Notes under the pieces: model-generated | Seen by the model: the letters and a program-made list of their open reading frames with translations, nothing else | The model's database searches: none | Told to the model about the DNA's origin: nothing | Position numbers and translations under genes: made by a program | Shown here: positions 1-8,800 of the stretch, piece after piece | How positions within the stretch are numbered: the first letter of the stretch is position 1 | Layout of the letters: each line of letters opens with the position of its first letter | Origin: Methyloligella sp. | Lineage (GTDB): Bacteria > Pseudomonadota > Alphaproteobacteria > Rhizobiales > HXMU1428-3 | Assembly: GCA_021604645.1 (NCBI GenBank) | Contig: BQJJ01000008.1 | Location: 1 to 64,000 of the forward strand | DNA length: 64,000 nucleotides | Direction of reading: 5' to 3'

Positions 1-2277
1 TTTGAGACAAATGAAGACCACACAATCGAAGTAACTGCAACCTCAACTGACGGCACAACATCAACTCAAAGCTTCACTATAGATGTTACAGACGACACAT
101 CAGAAGCAACAGTTTCAAGCATCACAGATACAGATGGCACAACAAACGCCGTCGACGAGAACAGCGCTATCGGCACATCTGTCGGCATAACAGCTTTCGC
201 ATCTGACGCTGACAGCTCTGACGATGTAACATACAGCCTATCAGATGATGCAGGCGGTCTGTTTGCAATCGATCCAAACACAGGTGAAGTAACTGTCGCC
301 GGCAATATTGATTACGAGACTGCCACATCTCAAACAATCGAAGTAACAGCAACATCAGACGATGGCTCAACTTCAACGCAAAGCTACACCATCAACGTCA
401 ACGACGTAGACGAGTTCGACGTCTCAGCCATCACAGACACTGATGGTACAGCAAACACCGTTGCCGAGAACGTATCTGTTGGCACATCTGTCGGCATCAC
501 AGCCTTCGCATCAGATGCAGACGGCTCAAACAACGGCATAACATACAGCTTGAGCGATGACGCAGGCGGCCTCTTCGCTATCGATCCAAACACTGGCGAA
601 GTCACAGTCGCCGGTTCAATCGACTTCGAGACAGCCACAAACCACAATATCGAAGTAACAGCCACCTCAGAAGACGGATCAACATCAACTCAAACATTTG
701 CTATCAACGTCGACAACATTAACGAAGGTCCTGTCGCTCAAACAGTTGATCTTGGAGCAACGAATGAAGACACAGGCATTGTCATCACTGAAGCACAACT
801 ACTTGCTAATAGCTCAGATGTTGACGCAGGAACCACATTAAGCGTTACCGACCTTACATTACAAGATAATGCACATGGATCACTAACTGACAATGGTAAT
901 GGCACATGGACATTCAACCCAACAGGCGATCTATCAGTAGATGACGTTGCTTTCAACTTCACTGTATCAGATGGCACTTTAACAGATAGCAGCACAGCAA
1001 TAATTGATGTAACCGCTGTTGCAGATGCTCCAAGCCTAGCAGTAAGCGCTCCTCATAGTGGCAATGGCATTCAAACTATCATTTCAAACAATTCAACACC
1101 ATTTACTGGTGGTGGGTTCACACGCACGATAGACGGATGGCAAACAGATTCAGATGCTCTAGAACAACACACAACTTATAGCGCAAGTGAAGGTGATTGG
1201 TATTTTGAGTTAAATACAGACGCAATCGGGCACTTTCCTGATGCAGCGAATATGTATCAAGAAATCGCTACTCATGACGGAGCTGATTATACCCTAACCT
1301 TTGACTTCTCAGCTCGCCCCGGCATTGACGCAAGCACATCAAGAATTGAAGTCTTATGGGATGGAGTTGTCGTCGATACAATTTCAGCAGACGGAACAGG
1401 ACTTTCAGACACCAGCTGGTCAACATTCACTTACAATTTCACAGGCGATGGTGACTTAACACGCCTTGAATTAAGAGAAGCCGGTACAGACTTGAATTAT
1501 GGTCGCGGAGGATTCGTAGATAACATAAGTTTAGAAGAAACCACAACAGAGTTTACTGCAACAGGCCAAGAAGATACTGCAATTGACTTACCCGACCTTA
1601 CAGCATCTTTAAATGACCTTGATAGTTCAGAAACATTAACACTGAGCATTGCTGATATCCCTGAAGGTTCGGTTCTTTCAGATGGAACAAATGTGTTCAC
1701 TGCAAGTACTGGTTCAACAACAGCAGACATCAGCAATTGGGATCTAGATACGATGTCATTTACAGCACCGACAGATTTCGATGGCGAGGTCAGCCTAACT
1801 GTAAATGCGACATCTACAGAAACATCTAATGGTGACACGTCCACAACAAGTGAAACATTAAACATCAATGTACTCAACGACCACTCTGAAGATACACCAA
1901 CATCTTTTTATGGATCAACAGGCAATGATACATTAACCGGCACATCTGGCGATGACGTTCTCGTTGGTCGAGGCGGCAACGACACCCTATCCGGCGGCGA
2001 TGGCTCCGACCTTTTCATCTTCCAGGAAGGTGACGGCAACGACACAATCTACGGCGGCGCAGGCGCATCCTGGACAGATACAATCGAACTTCAAGACGCC
2101 ATGGGCGGGTCTGACCTCGGCACTTACGGTACTGATTGGACAGTAACATTAACCGAAGGCTCAATTGAAGAAACCAATTCAGACAACCTCCTCTTCTCAG
2201 ATGATGCAGATGGAACCATCAACCTTCAAGATGGTAGCTCAATCGACTTTACAGACATCGAGCGTATCGACTGGTAA
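1..2277 (+). CDS. Giant cadherin-like/RTX surface protein, C-terminal part (5' end outside window)
   Basis: The reading frame is open from the first base, so this is the last ~758 residues of a much larger protein. In order: cadherin-like repeats with a period of about 309 bp (103 aa), marked by SLSDDAGGLFAIDPNTGEV twice; a tandem-95/VCBS-like unit (residues ~240-345, TWTFNPTGDLSVDDVAFNF); a jelly-roll, carbohydrate-binding-like domain (~350-515); another Ig-like unit (~520-625); then RTX nonapeptides (GNDTLTGTSGDDVLVGRGG) at ~637-690 and a C-terminal tail ending in DIERIDW. RTX repeats with a C-terminal tail are known marks of type I secretion and calcium-dependent folding outside the cell. 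An adhesin or biofilm role is inferred. No type I secretion genes are in the window. The coding DNA of the repeats is itself repetitive, so copy number may vary. Confidence 0.9.
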   Translation, partial: FETNEDHTIEVTATSTDGTTSTQSFTIDVTDDTSEATVSSITDTDGTTNAVDENSAIGTSVGITAFASDADSSDDVTYSLSDDAGGLFAIDPNTGEVTVAGNIDYETATSQTIEVTATSDDGSTSTQSYTINVNDVDEFDVSAITDTDGTANTVAENVSVGTSVGITAFASDADGSNNGITYSLSDDAGGLFAIDPNTGEVTVAGSIDFETATNHNIEVTATSEDGSTSTQTFAINVDNINEGPVAQTVDLGATNEDTGIVITEAQLLANSSDVDAGTTLSVTDLTLQDNAHGSLTDNGNGTWTFNPTGDLSVDDVAFNFTVSDGTLTDSSTAIIDVTAVADAPSLAVSAPHSGNGIQTIISNNSTPFTGGGFTRTIDGWQTDSDALEQHTTYSASEGDWYFELNTDAIGHFPDAANMYQEIATHDGADYTLTFDFSARPGIDASTSRIEVLWDGVVVDTISADGTGLSDTSWSTFTYNFTGDGDLTRLELREAGTDLNYGRGGFVDNISLEETTTEFTATGQEDTAIDLPDLTASLNDLDSSETLTLSIADIPEGSVLSDGTNVFTASTGSTTADISNWDLDTMSFTAPTDFDGEVSLTVNATSTETSNGDTSTTSETLNINVLNDHSEDTPTSFYGSTGNDTLTGTSGDDVLVGRGGNDTLSGGDGSDLFIFQEGDGNDTIYGGAGASWTDTIELQDAMGGSDLGTYGTDWTVTLTEGSIEETNSDNLLFSDDADGTINLQDGSSIDFTDIERIDW

Positions 2278-2300
2278 TGAAAAATAAATACATATGAATG

Positions 2301-2336
2301 AAAAAGCCCTGAACGTTTTCAGGGCTTTTTCTTTTT
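2301..2336. terminator. Rho-independent terminator after the RTX protein, probably bidirectional
   Basis: A perfect hairpin (AAAAGCCCTGAA / TTTCAGGGCTTTT) carries a T-run on the plus strand and an A-run at its 5' side. It lies between the convergent RTX gene and the leftward YeeE pair and can serve both. Confidence 0.85.
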
Positions 2337-2342
2337 AAAGCA

Positions 2343-2756
2343 CTAGATGAAACGAACAATCAATTTAGACACCATCATGCCAATGATGAGAGCTATAAAA
2401 AAGATCAGCGCGCTCACCCCCCCAAATGTTAAACTCGCGAGCGCAGGCCCGGGGCAAAGCCCAATTAAGCCCCAGCCAACACCAAATAAAATAGGCCCAA
2501 CAATCAACCGGCCATCTATCTCCGACTTTAAAGGCCTTTGAAATTCACCAGAAACAAAAGGGCGCTCCATCCGCCAAACAAGTCGATAGCCTATAAATGT
2601 CGTCACAACAGCCCCAAGCATCACAAAAATCAAACTCGGATCAAAAGAACCTGTTATATCGAGAAAGTTCATAACCTTAGCAGGGTTGCTCATGCCAGAA
2701 AGCACCAAGCCATACCCAAAAATCAAACCCGCAATTAAAGAAATTAGTGTTTGCAT
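2343..2756 (-). CDS. Half-size YeeE/YedE family sulfur transporter, second subunit (PmpB-like)
   Basis: A 137-residue integral membrane protein with four likely hydrophobic segments and the family motif GLCPGPALASL near residues 98-108. YeeE/YedE proteins move thiosulfate or related sulfur species across the inner membrane through conserved Cys residues. Full-length members are ~350 aa, so this is one of the split halves, like PmpA/PmpB. Only 13 bp separate it from the upstream half, so the two are an operon and probably one transporter. The substrate is not visible from sequence. The pair probably belongs to the same persulfide-responsive regulon as the sox genes (see the palindrome at 3270). 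Confidence 0.8.
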   Translation of the reverse strand: MQTLISLIAGLIFGYGLVLSGMSNPAKVMNFLDITGSFDPSLIFVMLGAVVTTFIGYRLVWRMERPFVSGEFQRPLKSEIDGRLIVGPILFGVGWGLIGLCPGPALASLTFGGVSALIFFIALIIGMMVSKLIVRFI

Positions 2757-2769
2757 GGATCTCTCTCCC

Positions 2770-3192
2770 CTATATCACATGACGCATGACATAAACCGTC
2801 ACAATCGCACTTAGCATAAACAAAGCTGTTGCAAAAAATGAGCGCTTAGAAAGCCGCGCCATCCCGCAAACACCATGTCCAGAAGTGCATCCACTTCCAA
2901 GGACAGTGCCAAGGCCAACAAGCAATCCCCCCACAATCAAAATCACTACATCTGATGAAACATGATACTCAGGGGTAATCCCCGTCGCTTTGCGGAATAT
3001 GAAGGGCGACAAAATTATACCAACAACAAAAGCCAAACGCCATAAATTGGTGAAAGGGGCAAATGAAAACAAACCACCCAAAATACCTGAGACCCCAGTG
3101 ATACGTCCGCTACTCGCCATCATCAAAATGGCTGATAACCCGATTAAGATCCCTCCCATCAAGGACATTATCGGTGTAAATTCTGTTTCCAT
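2770..3192 (-). CDS. Half-size YeeE/YedE family sulfur transporter, first subunit (PmpA-like)
   Basis: A 140-residue membrane protein carrying the signature GSGCTSGHGVCGMARLSKRS at about residues 101-120, whose Cys residues are those thought to hand on sulfur in this family. It is the first gene of a two-gene leftward operon with the CPGPA half. It is half the usual YeeE/YedE length but has clean ends and its own start, so it is a natural split form rather than a truncation. A sulfur-species import role is inferred from the family; thiosulfate, sulfide-derived or persulfide substrate cannot be told apart here. Confidence 0.82.
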   Translation of the reverse strand: METEFTPIMSLMGGILIGLSAILMMASSGRITGVSGILGGLFSFAPFTNLWRLAFVVGIILSPFIFRKATGITPEYHVSSDVVILIVGGLLVGLGTVLGSGCTSGHGVCGMARLSKRSFFATALFMLSAIVTVYVMRHVI

Positions 3193-3269
3193 AAACTTTA
3201 TCCAATTCCAGTTTGAGTAAATAAGGTGAGCAAAAAAGCTCCATCAATTTTATTTTGATCTTTATATAT

Positions 3270-3285
3270 ATGCGTAAGCGCGAAT
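3270..3285. promoter_or_regulatory. SoxR/BigR-like operator candidate upstream of the half-size YeeE operon
   Basis: ATGC-N8-GAAT, one mismatch from the ATTC-N8-GAAT palindrome found twice in the sox divergon (56519 and 56695). It shares the GCGAAT core and lies 78 bp upstream of the first YeeE start codon. The function is inferred from that resemblance. Confidence 0.4.
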
Positions 3286-3431
3286 GTTAAAGGGCACAAT
3301 CGATCAAAAAATTGTAATCACTACAAACAATCTTATTCATATACCACAAAAGATAAAACTAGAGAGAAGGTCAAACATTTGCTAAAAATCAGCCACTGAG
3401 TCGAAGCAAACCAAAAATTGAAAACACCCCT

Positions 3432-4526
3432 ATGAAATGGACCCCACAACAAGACGCCGCTTTAAAAGCCGTAGACGAATGGCTCGAATTTGGAAGCGCT
3501 CCGGTATTTCGCCTCTTTGGCTATGCAGGAACAGGCAAAACAACTTTAGCCACCTACATTGCAGAGCATGTTGACGGAAAAGTTCTTTTTGCCGCTTTTA
3601 CCGGCAAAGCCGCCCTTGTCATGCGTGACAAAGGTTGCGCAGGTGCCTCGACAATTCACAGTCTTATTTATCGCCCTGGCGAAGGCAACTCAGAAAACCC
3701 AGATTTTTTTATGAACCGCGATAGCCCGGTTAAAAAAGCAGATCTCGTCATCATTGATGAATGTTCCATGGTGGATGAAGAATTAGGCCGGGACCTTCTC
3801 TCATTCGGCACAAAAGTTCTTGTCCTTGGTGACCCAGCACAGTTACCTCCTGTAAAAGGCGCCGGTTACTTCACAGAACATGAACCAGATTATTTGCTAA
3901 CCGAAGTCCACAGACAAGCAAGAGATAACCCTATAATCTCACTATCCATGGATGTAAGAGAAGGCAACTCTCTTGAATATGGGCGCTATGGTGAAAGCCG
4001 CATCATCACAAAAGATGATTTAGACACAAATGAAGTGGTTGAAGCAGATCAAATCCTGGTTGGTATCAATAAAACAAGACGAAGCTTTAATCAAAGAATG
4101 CGCCAACTGAAAGAGTTTGAAGGCGATCTCCCAAATGTAGATGAGCGGCTCATTTGCCTGCGAAACAACAAATCAAAGGGTCTATTGAACGGCAGCCTAT
4201 GGGATGTCACTAAAGTTTCAAACGACGTTAAAGGACGGCTAAACATGCGCATTAGCCCCGAATCTGAACTGATGAATGCCAAAAATATCAGAGTGAAAGT
4301 TTGGAGACATTTCTTTGAAGGCCGAGAACAAGAACTAACCTGGACACAAAGACGAAATCTAGATGAGTTTGACTATGGTTATGTTCTTACAACCCATAAA
4401 TCACAAGGTTCACAATGGGATAATATTGTACTATTCGATGAAAGTTGGGCTTTTAGAGAAAACGCCCGTCAATGGCTTTATACGGCAATCACGAGAGCCG
4501 CAGAACAGATCACAATTGTTCGCTAA
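3432..4526 (+). CDS. RecD/Dda-like ATP-dependent DNA helicase (SF1)
   Basis: This 364-residue protein has all the core SF1B helicase motifs: Walker A GYAGTGKTTLA (~29-39), Walker B VIIDECSMVDE (~105-115), motif III LVLGDPAQLPPVKG (~130-143), a TEVHRQ segment (~157-162) and the C-terminal THKSQGSQWDNIVLF and YTAITRAAEQ motifs. The size resembles phage Dda and small stand-alone RecD-like helicases rather than ~600-aa RecD. It would unwind DNA 5' to 3' in repair or replication restart. No RecB/RecC partner or phage genes are nearby. The upstream SD is weak; the first ATG is used because the helicase domain begins almost at once. Confidence 0.88.
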   Translation: MKWTPQQDAALKAVDEWLEFGSAPVFRLFGYAGTGKTTLATYIAEHVDGKVLFAAFTGKAALVMRDKGCAGASTIHSLIYRPGEGNSENPDFFMNRDSPVKKADLVIIDECSMVDEELGRDLLSFGTKVLVLGDPAQLPPVKGAGYFTEHEPDYLLTEVHRQARDNPIISLSMDVREGNSLEYGRYGESRIITKDDLDTNEVVEADQILVGINKTRRSFNQRMRQLKEFEGDLPNVDERLICLRNNKSKGLLNGSLWDVTKVSNDVKGRLNMRISPESELMNAKNIRVKVWRHFFEGREQELTWTQRRNLDEFDYGYVLTTHKSQGSQWDNIVLFDESWAFRENARQWLYTAITRAAEQITIVR

Positions 4527-4586
4527 AAAAGCACAAATCACAATTGTTGAATAGAAAAGAGAAAATAATATTTTTAGGAAATACAA

Positions 4587-4623
4587 TGAGGGTTAGGAGG
4601 AAAAAAGCTAACCCTCTCAAAAA
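4587..4623. terminator. Hairpin between convergent helicase and TetR genes
   Basis: A GAGGGTTAG/CTAACCCTC 9-bp perfect stem with an 11-nt loop sits in the short convergent intergenic region. The U-tract is weak on either strand, so termination is likely but not certain. Confidence 0.6.
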
Positions 4624-4624
4624 T

Positions 4625-5290
4625 TTAATTTGAACGACTTTGTTTCTTTAAAGTTTCAGCAAATCCATACTGGAAAATATTCACCAAACAATCACAATGT
4701 TTCTCAACATCCATATCAGAAACCTCAGCATCTTCACTAAGCAAAGCGCCTTCCCAGATAAAATGGGTTGTAATCATTCCAAATAAAAGAGACGCACACT
4801 CTTTGGGATTATGCAGAGTAAGATTGCCTGCTGCAGCAACTTCCAACAAAAAACGCTCCAAGCCCTTCAAAAATTTTTCAGGTCCCTTTGCAAACAATTC
4901 TGCTGACAAGTCTGATTGGGAATATAGGCCACAAAATAATAAACGAATAAATTGCCTGACTTTAGGATCAGTAAAAGTCTTCGTGAGCATAAAAACAAAA
5001 GCTTTAAACTTCTCACTGTCCAAACCATCTTCACCTGATAAACCATCAAGCTGTTCAATCAACGTCCCAATCGTGCCATCGATACGTCGAAAAATTTCTT
5101 CATTAACTGCCTTTTGCAAACCGTCTTTATCATTAAAAAAATCATAGATAGCTCCCTTTGAGCCACCAGATATTCGAATAATTTTATCAAGGTTTAGATC
5201 CCGGTCCCGCCCAAAAACCAGAATAGCAGCTTCAATAATCTGCTCTTTTCGTCTCAATTGCTTTTTCGTTAACTCTTTATGTTCATGCAT
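4625..5290 (-). CDS. TetR/AcrR family transcriptional regulator
   Basis: This 221-residue protein has an N-terminal TetR helix-turn-helix (~14-60; EAAILVFGRDRDLNLDKIIRISGGSKGAIYDFFNDK pattern, seen as two parts) followed by an all-helical ligand-binding region typical of the AcrR-type C-terminal domain. The start is supported by GGAGG seven bases upstream of the ATG. TetR proteins repress nearby genes until a small ligand binds. Here the upstream neighbour is 530 bp away across an AT-rich gap, and no obvious target (efflux pump, fatty-acid gene) is adjacent, so the ligand and regulon are unknown. Confidence 0.85.
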   Translation of the reverse strand: MHEHKELTKKQLRRKEQIIEAAILVFGRDRDLNLDKIIRISGGSKGAIYDFFNDKDGLQKAVNEEIFRRIDGTIGTLIEQLDGLSGEDGLDSEKFKAFVFMLTKTFTDPKVRQFIRLLFCGLYSQSDLSAELFAKGPEKFLKGLERFLLEVAAAGNLTLHNPKECASLLFGMITTHFIWEGALLSEDAEVSDMDVEKHCDCLVNIFQYGFAETLKKQSRSN

Positions 5291-5823
5291 CCATGGACCT
5301 CCATTCTATGTCCAAACAAATCAGACATACAAATTCAACCTAAAGCTGCATCGTAAATAACGAATATTCAAAGTTACAACATATCTTAAAACAGCAAAAT
5401 GAAAGAGAAAACAATATTTAACTAAGTAAAGTAATAAAAATCCCTTAAAACTAAGAATATTCAATATAAATTTCAATGCAGTCTATTGTTATCACTATAG
5501 TACAAATACTACCCGAGATTGCATTTTTTAAAATCTGTAGTTAACAAAAACAAACTCCGTCAACGCCATAAAAAACAGTAAAACAAAAAAATTTTAAATA
5601 ATAAATTAGACCGTACGCGCCCTAAACTTTAATCAATATTTACAAAATCCCACTAAGTGTAAGAGTAAGAAAAACAACCAAAGATTGCGGAAGTGATAAA
5701 TAACTCAAGGGACTTAAATAAGTAAGAGTCTTTACATTCCACACTCTAAATATACAGATATGAAACGAACATTTTTATTCAAGCACTCATTAGAAAATAA
5801 ACAAAATGACCGTAGGCAAGTAG
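5291..5823. other. AT-rich intergenic region, no gene recognised
   Basis: About 530 bp of strongly AT-rich DNA between the leftward TetR gene and the rightward receiver-like gene. I see no convincing coding frame, tRNA or strong hairpin. It must contain the promoters of both divergent genes. Confidence 0.6.
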
Positions 5824-6261
5824 ATGGACAATAACAGCAGCGCAAGAGATGAAGCCCATATTCAACTGCTTCACGTCACCAACAATGACGAACAAAAATT
5901 ACATTATTTAATAAATAAATTATGGTTCTTTTATTCGCTCAAGCATATCTCAAACCAAGATCAAGAAACCGAGCTACTAGGAAAACTAAGCACAGAAAAA
6001 CCAGAAAATTTATTTGATATAATTATCGCAGATTTAAGGCCAAGCTCACCGTTTAAACAAGAGAATAAAGAATTACTTTTTAGCCGATTAAAAGAACATC
6101 AACGGCCTCTAATTTCAATTAGTAGTGATGATAATTATACTTGCGATGATCACAACCCTAACTGGCTTCATATCACTCTACCAATACATCAAATCAACAG
6201 ATACGCGCCTGAAATAAAAGATTCTATCGCAAATTTCTGGTTCTGCCTGCCAAAAAAATGA
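5824..6261 (+). CDS. Orphan receiver-like (CheY-fold) protein, probably degenerate
   Basis: This 145-residue protein has no recognised family name. The order of elements resembles a response-regulator receiver domain: a hydrophobic strand then acidic pair (IQLLHVTNNDEQ, ~13-24), a strand ending in Asp (FDIIIADLRP, ~64-73, Asp71 as possible phosphoacceptor), a strand with Ser (PLISISSDDN, ~99-108) and a last strand (LHITLPI) where the usual Lys-Pro is replaced by Leu-Pro. No output domain follows, and no kinase is adjacent. If the resemblance is real it is a single-domain receiver lacking the conserved Lys. The call is inference from motif order only; a real but unrelated alpha/beta protein is the alternative. 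Confidence 0.5.
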   Translation: MDNNSSARDEAHIQLLHVTNNDEQKLHYLINKLWFFYSLKHISNQDQETELLGKLSTEKPENLFDIIIADLRPSSPFKQENKELLFSRLKEHQRPLISISSDDNYTCDDHNPNWLHITLPIHQINRYAPEIKDSIANFWFCLPKK

Positions 6262-6371
6262 TCTTACAATCAAAGAAAATTAACAAGCTCAAAATGTGAG
6301 GGAAATCCAAGAGCTTCTCTAACCATCAGCTAGATCTCCCAAATACGGCACTTGCCCTCATTTAAGAACAA

Positions 6372-7310
6372 CTAGAATTGCCCCAATTTTCGATAATACT
6401 GAAATGTACCATATAAAGCGTCTGGTTGGTCATAATCACCAGAAATACCAGCAGAAAAAGTAAACTCCCCAATACTTGTTTTATGGCGAGAAAAAGCACC
6501 CAATCGCAAAGCGTCAAATTCTTTATTTCCAAAAACCCCAGCTTCAACCCCAACATCAATTGCCCCTATATAAGGAATATCAGTTAAAAGCGGCAGACCA
6601 TAACGACTATGCGCTACATAATATTCGCTACCAGTTGAATAAGAACCATAAGAAGAAAGCCAGTGACCTGAGGCAAACTCATACCAACCTTCAAGTAACA
6701 TTTTAGCTCCATATTCAGACCCCTCTAAACTGTTTTGCGGGTCCCGAGGGTCAATATGATTTGTCTCTGAAATCACACCTCCGTAAGCTTTTAAAATCAC
6801 CTTACCTAAACGAAACTCATAACCAACCATAGCCTCGTAGAATTCAGATTCACCTTTAAACAAAACATCAACATAACTATCACCAATCTTCTTGGAAGAC
6901 GTGTAGCTATAATAACCACGGCCATAGACCGCCCTTAATTTCAAATTCGGCAAATTAAAACGAGATCCAAAAGCCCCCATAACAGCCCCAGAATAAAAAC
7001 CAATCTGGTTCTCAGTCGCATCAACGCCAGAAAACTGCTCTAAGCGCAAGGAAGACAATGATGAATAAAAAGGAGAAAATGATTTTGTTTCATTTGCGTT
7101 CGGCCCCTTAAGCCTCTCTGTTGAAACAACCAGATCTTTAAACGGTTCAGAAGCTTGAGGAATAATTTCTTCAGCAAATAAAGGAGTAATATGAGTAGGA
7201 AAACATACAAGAGTTAGTGAAATAAAAAAGACAATAAAAAACTTATCTAGCGCTTCAAATAATGCACTAAAAAGCGATTTCTTGCCTTTATTGCTACCCC
7301 ACACAAGCAT
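6372..7310 (-). CDS. BcsS-like cellulose biosynthesis-associated outer-membrane protein
   Basis: A 312-residue protein with an N-terminal hydrophobic export segment (~25-46, ending near PLFAEE) followed by a beta-rich body of alternating aromatic/Gly strands (GAVMGAFGSRFNLPNLKLRA, LKAYGGVISETNHIDPRDP, GEFTFSAGISGDYDQPDALYG). The pattern and length fit the BcsS family, beta-barrel-like proteins linked to cellulose operons in alphaproteobacteria. No bcsA/B/C lies in this window, so a direct cellulose role is not shown. Other porin-like outer-membrane proteins are the alternative. An SD-like GGGGGC immediately precedes the ATG. Confidence 0.65.
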   Translation of the reverse strand: MLVWGSNKGKKSLFSALFEALDKFFIVFFISLTLVCFPTHITPLFAEEIIPQASEPFKDLVVSTERLKGPNANETKSFSPFYSSLSSLRLEQFSGVDATENQIGFYSGAVMGAFGSRFNLPNLKLRAVYGRGYYSYTSSKKIGDSYVDVLFKGESEFYEAMVGYEFRLGKVILKAYGGVISETNHIDPRDPQNSLEGSEYGAKMLLEGWYEFASGHWLSSYGSYSTGSEYYVAHSRYGLPLLTDIPYIGAIDVGVEAGVFGNKEFDALRLGAFSRHKTSIGEFTFSAGISGDYDQPDALYGTFQYYRKLGQF

Positions 7311-7500
7311 GCCCCCAAAAACACAGCCGAGATTTCAGTTTACTGAACATCAGCGTACATACTAAGAGGTACTATACAAATCCGGCTCAGAGGCAGCAAG
7401 AAATATAATTAACAAAAAGTTAACAAAGCAAGAACAAACCTTATAAACATAAGGAATCAATGGTTATTTTTTTTCAAAATTTCAAGTAATACGAGGTCAA

Positions 7501-8139
7501 TTACTGTCGCACCCAAACAATACGAAACATCCACTCAATATCTTTCAGGTCAATAAATTGATCTGGTTCACTTGTTTGCAATGGAGCCAATTCAATTCTT
7601 TTCGCCGTTTTACGGATTAATTGCTTAGCAACAACCTCCCCATCAATGAGCTTCACAACGACCCGGTCACCACGCCGCACTTCAGCCTGCGGGCTAATAA
7701 TTAATATATCTCCAGCCCAGTAAACTGGCTCATAATCATCAACAACAACCTCCAAAGCAAAAACATGATCATCACTCACTTCAGGAAAGATGATTTCATC
7801 CCATTCTTCAGAAATTGGCTGCCCATGGCCATTAAAATAATCTGGGCTCCCGGCAAGGTCCATATCAAGCAAAGGAATTGATCGCCCAAAAAAATCAGAC
7901 TGAGGGCTTGCATTCATCATTAGCTTTACAAATTCCTCAAAATCAGCACCAGTAGCCTCCAAAACCTTAGCAATGCTTTCAGTATTAGGCCAACGCTCAC
8001 GACCACTTGCAGTGAAACGCTTAGACTTGTTAAAAGTAGTTGCATCAAGTCCGGCCGCACGAGCGAGCCCGGAAGGAGAAAGTGTATAACGTTCCGCAAT
8101 ACCATCAATAGCAGCCCAAATCGTTTGGTGTGTAATCAT
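7501..8139 (-). CDS. XRE/S24-type repressor lacking the catalytic serine
   Basis: This 212-residue protein has an N-terminal HTH (~5-70; LSPSGLARAAGLDATTFNKS) and a C-terminal LexA/CI-like fold (~110-205). In self-cleaving members the segment reads G-D/M-S-M-x-P; here it is VVDDYEPVYWAGD, so the nucleophilic Ser is replaced by Asp, while the general-base Lys is kept (GEVVAKQL). An Ala-Gly dipeptide (DLAGSP) is present where a cleavage site could be. It therefore probably acts as an ordinary repressor rather than a self-cleaving one. ATG at 8139 is preferred to the in-frame TTG at 8142 because GAGG sits at the right distance. A palindrome just upstream suggests autoregulation. Confidence 0.8.
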   Translation of the reverse strand: MITHQTIWAAIDGIAERYTLSPSGLARAAGLDATTFNKSKRFTASGRERWPNTESIAKVLEATGADFEEFVKLMMNASPQSDFFGRSIPLLDMDLAGSPDYFNGHGQPISEEWDEIIFPEVSDDHVFALEVVVDDYEPVYWAGDILIISPQAEVRRGDRVVVKLIDGEVVAKQLIRKTAKRIELAPLQTSEPDQFIDLKDIEWMFRIVWVRQ

Positions 8140-8159
8140 CAACAGCCTCTTTTTAGCGA

Positions 8160-8175
8160 TAGGTTTATATACCTA
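8160..8175. promoter_or_regulatory. Palindromic operator candidate of the S24-type repressor
   Basis: TAGGT-TTATAT-ACCTA, with a further half-site AAGGTAT directly to its right, lies 21 bp upstream of the repressor start in the divergent region shared with the DUF952 gene. The binding assignment is inferred. Confidence 0.45.
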
Positions 8176-8293
8176 AAAAGGTATTCATGCCTTAATATAA
8201 TGAAAAATAGTGATTGCACAATTGAGATTTGAAATAAATAGACAAAAATTCCTATGATTAATAGGTGATAACGCTGAGGACCAAAGTAAAAAT

Positions 8294-8644
8294 ATGACCC
8301 AAATTTACAAAATTATGGATAAAACAACCTGGAATTCTGTAAAAAACACTGGTGAATTCACGGGCTCCGAACATGATAAAAGAGATGGCTTCATCCACTT
8401 CTCAACAAAAGAGCAATTAGCGGGAACTTTAGCAAAACATTATCAAGGTCAACATGACTTGCTATTACTAGCTTTTTCAGCAAGTGATTTCGGTGAAAAC
8501 CTTAAATGGGAACCTTCAAGAGATGGCGCTCTATTCCCTCATCTCTATGCCCCATTGCCAACCACATATGTTTTGTGGGAAAAGCTTTTAGAAATCGCAG
8601 AAAATGGTACGCATATCATTCCTAATGTCTCAGAACACGAATGA
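8294..8644 (+). CDS. DUF952 domain protein
   Basis: A 116-residue DUF952 protein with the characteristic opening IYKIMDKTTWNSVKNTGEFTG, the central DGFIHFSTKEQL (~31-42) and the acidic-aromatic WEPSRDGALFPHLYAPL (~73-89). The biochemical role of the family is unknown; members resemble ADP-ribosyltransferase-like small folds. It sits directly upstream of pyrD, an arrangement common in alphaproteobacteria, so cotranscription is possible across the 156-bp gap. GAGG upstream of the ATG supports the start. Confidence 0.88.
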   Translation: MTQIYKIMDKTTWNSVKNTGEFTGSEHDKRDGFIHFSTKEQLAGTLAKHYQGQHDLLLLAFSASDFGENLKWEPSRDGALFPHLYAPLPTTYVLWEKLLEIAENGTHIIPNVSEHE

Positions 8645-8800
8645 ACTAACTAACACCAGAGTTTATAAAATTGTGAGCTAATTCTGTGCGAATAGAAAAG
8701 CACAACAAATTCACTTAAGAGTGTGCCATAAAACTTTAGGCCAAAACGCAAAGTCAGCATCTCTGATAAAAAACCGCATATATTGAGGGGAAAAGTTACA

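Noticed and set aside
550..2277. Start of the RTX protein at the ATG at 550
   Set aside because: The same frame is open back to base 1 and carries the same cadherin repeats, so the gene enters from outside the window.
8783..8800. TTG at 8783 as pyrD start
   Set aside because: The ribosome binding site lies inside this extension and fits the GTG at 8801.
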